This document shows positions 6,785 through 8,464 of a stretch of 8,464 bases of DNA, in pieces; the first letter of the stretch is position 1, and each line of letters begins with the position of its first letter. The position numbers were made by a program, and so were the translations under genes. The DNA lies in NCBI GenBank assembly GCA_036399695.1, contig DASWMP010000282.1, positions 1-8,464 of the forward strand. The letters run 5' to 3'. The notes below the pieces were generated by a model. The model was not told the origin of the DNA and ran no database searches. It saw nothing but the letters and a program-made list of their open reading frames with translations. The DNA is from DASVEE01 sp036399695 (GTDB lineage Bacteria > Acidobacteriota > Thermoanaerobaculia > Gp7-AA8).

Positions 6785-8286
6785 CCACGACACTGGAACC
6801 TGAAGTCGAACAGCGGGACGTCGCGCAGAAGTCGAATTCGATCGGCCTGATCTTCGAGCATTCGAGGAAGGGGCGCCGCGGTTACCTGCTGCCGAAGCTG
6901 GATGTGCCGGAGCAGTCGCTCGACGCCGTGCTGCCGGCCTCGCTCCGCCGCGAGGAGATCAAGGACGAGGTGGAGGTCTCGGAGGTCGACGTGATCCGTC
7001 ACTTCACCCGCCTCTCGAAGCTGAACGTGTCGATCGACGCGGGCCTCTATCCGCTCGGCTCGTGCACGATGAAGCACAACCCGCGCATCAACGAGGAGAT
7101 CGCCCGCACGCCGGGCTTCGCGCTGTCGCATCCGCTGCAGCCCGATCATCAGGTGCAGGGGAACCTCGAGCTGCTGTGGCACCTGGAGCAGACGCTGAAG
7201 GAGATCTTCGGCCTGCCCCGCGTGACGCTGCAGCCGGTGGCCGGCGCGCACGGCGAGCTGACCGGCATCCTGATGGTGCACAAGGCGCTGTCGAAGGCCG
7301 GCAACGCCCGCAAGTACATCCTGATCCCCGATTCAGCTCACGGCACGAACCCGGCCTCGGCCGCGTTCGCCGGCTATCAGATCAAGGAGCTGAAGTCGAA
7401 CAGCCGCGGCACGGTCGATCTCTCGACGCTCGCCGAGGCAGTCACGGAAGACGTGGCCGCGCTGATGATCACCGTCCCGAATACGCTGGGCGTGTTCGAG
7501 AGCGAGATCCGGCAGATGGCGGACATCCTTCACGCGAAAGGCGCCTATTTGTACTGCGATGGTGCGAACCTGAACTCGTTCGTCGGGATCGCCCGCCCCG
7601 GGGACATGGGGATCGACGTCATTCACTCGAACCTGCACAAGACGTTCTCGACGCCTCACGGCGGCGGCGGCCCCGGCGCGGGTCCGGTCGGCGTGAGCGA
7701 GAGCCTGGTGCCGTTCCTGCCGACGCCGACGGTCGAGCGCCGCGAGGACGGGACGTTCTATCTCGACGATTCGCACCCGGATTCGATCGGCCGCGTCCGC
7801 GCGTTCAATGGCAATTTCAACGTGCTGGTCCGCGCGCTGACGTACATGCGCTCGATGGGCCCCACGGGCCTCCGCCGCGTGGCGCAGCTCGCGGTGCTGA
7901 ACGCGAATTACATCCGCGCCCGCCTGCGCAAGACGTATCACCTGCCGTACGACGCGCCGTCGCTGCACGAGGTGGTCTTCAGCGATAAGAATCAGACGCC
8001 GCACGATGTGCACACGCTGGACATCGCGAAGCGGCTGATGGATTACGGTTTCCACCCCCCGACGATCTATTTTCCGCTGATCGTCTCCGGCGCGCTGATG
8101 ATCGAGCCGACGGAAACCGAACCGAAGGAAGAGCTGGACGCCTTCTGTGAAGCGATGATCGCGATCGCAAAGGAAGCCGCCGAACGCCCGGAACTGGTCC
8201 GCAGCGCCCCGCACACGACGCCAGTCCGCCGCCTCGACGAAGCCCGCGCCGCCCGCCAGCCGATCCTGCGCTGGACCCGCAAGTAG
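6781..8286 (+). CDS. gcvPB: Glycine dehydrogenase (decarboxylating) subunit 2
   Basis: This is the catalytic C-terminal half of P-protein. The PLP Schiff-base lysine is Lys287 in DVIHSNLHKTFSTPHGGGGPGAGPVGV (279-305), the canonical HKTF(S/C)xPHGGGGPG motif. Other landmarks are VIRHFTRLSKLNVSIDAGLYPLGSCTMKHNPRIN (71-104), LQPVAGAHGELTGILM (150-165), IPDSAHGTNPASAAFAGY (182-199), MITVPNTLGVFE (229-240), YCDGANLNSFVGIARPGDMG (258-277), RAFNGNFNVLVRALTYMRSMGPTGLRRV (340-367) and FHPPTIYFPLIVSGALMIEPTETE (424-447). The length of 501 residues is typical of subunit 2. Residues 1-20 (MTTTLEPEVEQRDVAQKSNS) are a non-conserved tail before IGLIFEHSRKGRRGY. It forms a heteromeric enzyme with the gcvPA product, and the 4-bp overlap suggests coupled synthesis. 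It is the last gene of the operon; lipoamide dehydrogenase is not in the window. Confidence 0.96.
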   Translation: MTTTLEPEVEQRDVAQKSNSIGLIFEHSRKGRRGYLLPKLDVPEQSLDAVLPASLRREEIKDEVEVSEVDVIRHFTRLSKLNVSIDAGLYPLGSCTMKHNPRINEEIARTPGFALSHPLQPDHQVQGNLELLWHLEQTLKEIFGLPRVTLQPVAGAHGELTGILMVHKALSKAGNARKYILIPDSAHGTNPASAAFAGYQIKELKSNSRGTVDLSTLAEAVTEDVAALMITVPNTLGVFESEIRQMADILHAKGAYLYCDGANLNSFVGIARPGDMGIDVIHSNLHKTFSTPHGGGGPGAGPVGVSESLVPFLPTPTVERREDGTFYLDDSHPDSIGRVRAFNGNFNVLVRALTYMRSMGPTGLRRVAQLAVLNANYIRARLRKTYHLPYDAPSLHEVVFSDKNQTPHDVHTLDIAKRLMDYGFHPPTIYFPLIVSGALMIEPTETEPKEELDAFCEAMIAIAKEAAERPELVRSAPHTTPVRRLDEARAARQPILRWTRK

Positions 8287-8302
8287 TTCACTGCACTGGT
8301 GT

Positions 8303-8332
8303 GCCTCCCCGGGGATCACGAACCGGGGGGCC
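8303..8332 (+). terminator. GC-rich hairpin after gcvPB, possible terminator
   Basis: CCCCGG (8307-8312) pairs with CCGGGG (8323-8328), extended by a T-G wobble and a C-G pair, then a C-C mismatch and one more G-C pair, with a 10-nt loop. It starts 17 bp after the gcvPB stop. No T-run follows, so termination strength is doubtful; the internal CCCCGGGG palindrome (8307-8314) offers a competing fold. It is also close to the presumed end of the neighbouring insertion sequence, so it could belong to that element. Confidence 0.4.
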
Positions 8333-8359
8333 TCCGGACATCTGAGCCTTCCTGTCAAG

Positions 8360-8464
8360 TCACGCGGCAGCGTTGGCCAGGGTTGAGCCTCGCCTAGCGA
8401 GCTGCTGCAGATAGCGAGCTTCGTCATAAGCGGTGCGGTTCTTCCAGCAGGCGTAAAGGAGGCG
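8360..8464 (-). CDS. C-terminal fragment of a transposase, IS110-type (partial)
   Basis: Reading the minus strand from the window edge gives 34 codons and then TGA (8360-8362): RLLYACWKNRTAYDE, then ARYLQQLARRGSTLANAAA. The helical pattern of small and aromatic residues followed by (A/P)YDE.RYL..L..RG resembles the extreme C-terminus of IS110/IS116/IS902-family transposases as I remember them. The main catalytic parts (N-terminal DEDD domain and the serine-containing C-terminal domain) lie beyond the window, so family and intactness cannot be confirmed. The 3' end of the element would fall between about 8330 and 8360, between gcvPB and this ORF. IS110 elements usually lack terminal inverted repeats, so I cannot mark the end. 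Confidence 0.45.
   Translation of the reverse strand, partial: RLLYACWKNRTAYDEARYLQQLARRGSTLANAAA

Noticed and set aside
5396..6793. A 465-codon open frame on the minus strand
   Set aside because: It is wholly antisense to gcvPA, which is unmistakable, and its composition is Arg/Asp/Ala/Val-rich without motifs.
7333..8427. A 364-codon open frame on the minus strand overlapping gcvPB and the right end
   Set aside because: It is antisense to gcvPB. In the last 100 bp the plausible frame is a different one, ending at 8360 with a transposase-like C-terminus.

Overview
The window looks like ordinary chromosomal DNA from a GC-rich, free-living bacterium. I favour Acidobacteriota or a neighbouring phylum, from the style of the glycine-cleavage proteins, the split P-protein and the two kinds of dispersed inverted repeat. 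No rRNA or other phylogenetic marker is present, so this placement is an inference.

Layout. Positions 61-2808 hold a two-gene unit on the minus strand: a Xer-type tyrosine recombinase (xerC/xerD-like), followed 15 bp later by a 609-residue soluble protein of unknown function. A hairpin at 17-36 lies just past its end. A 122-bp divergent gap (2809-2930) carries a -10-like box for xer and two small hairpins, one of them the perfect repeat GGACAGACA-AGAG-TGTCTGTCC. Positions 2931-3616 hold a small plus-strand pair, a PIN-domain putative ribonuclease overlapping by 4 bp a 75-residue partner. The PIN gene's codon use looks less GC-biased than its neighbours', suggesting an accessory, toxin-antitoxin-like module.

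Positions 3762-8286 hold the glycine cleavage operon gcvT-gcvH-gcvPA-gcvPB. Together these encode the T-protein (aminomethyltransferase), the H-protein (lipoyl carrier) and the two-subunit P-protein (PLP-dependent glycine decarboxylase). P decarboxylates glycine and loads the aminomethyl group on lipoyl-H; T passes the one-carbon unit to tetrahydrofolate and releases ammonia. The L-protein (lipoamide dehydrogenase) that reoxidises H is not here. gcvPA and gcvPB overlap by 4 bp. The only sizeable gap in the operon (gcvH-gcvPA, 108 bp) contains a perfect 21-bp inverted repeat.

The right end (8287-8464) has a GC-rich hairpin after gcvPB and then, on the minus strand and cut by the window edge, the last 34 codons of what looks like an IS110-type transposase.

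The parts most worth attention are the PIN plus 75-residue pair, the unknown protein coupled to the Xer recombinase, and the two inverted repeats. I saw no CRISPR array, tRNA, rRNA or convincing riboswitch, and no unexplained non-coding stretch over 300 bp.
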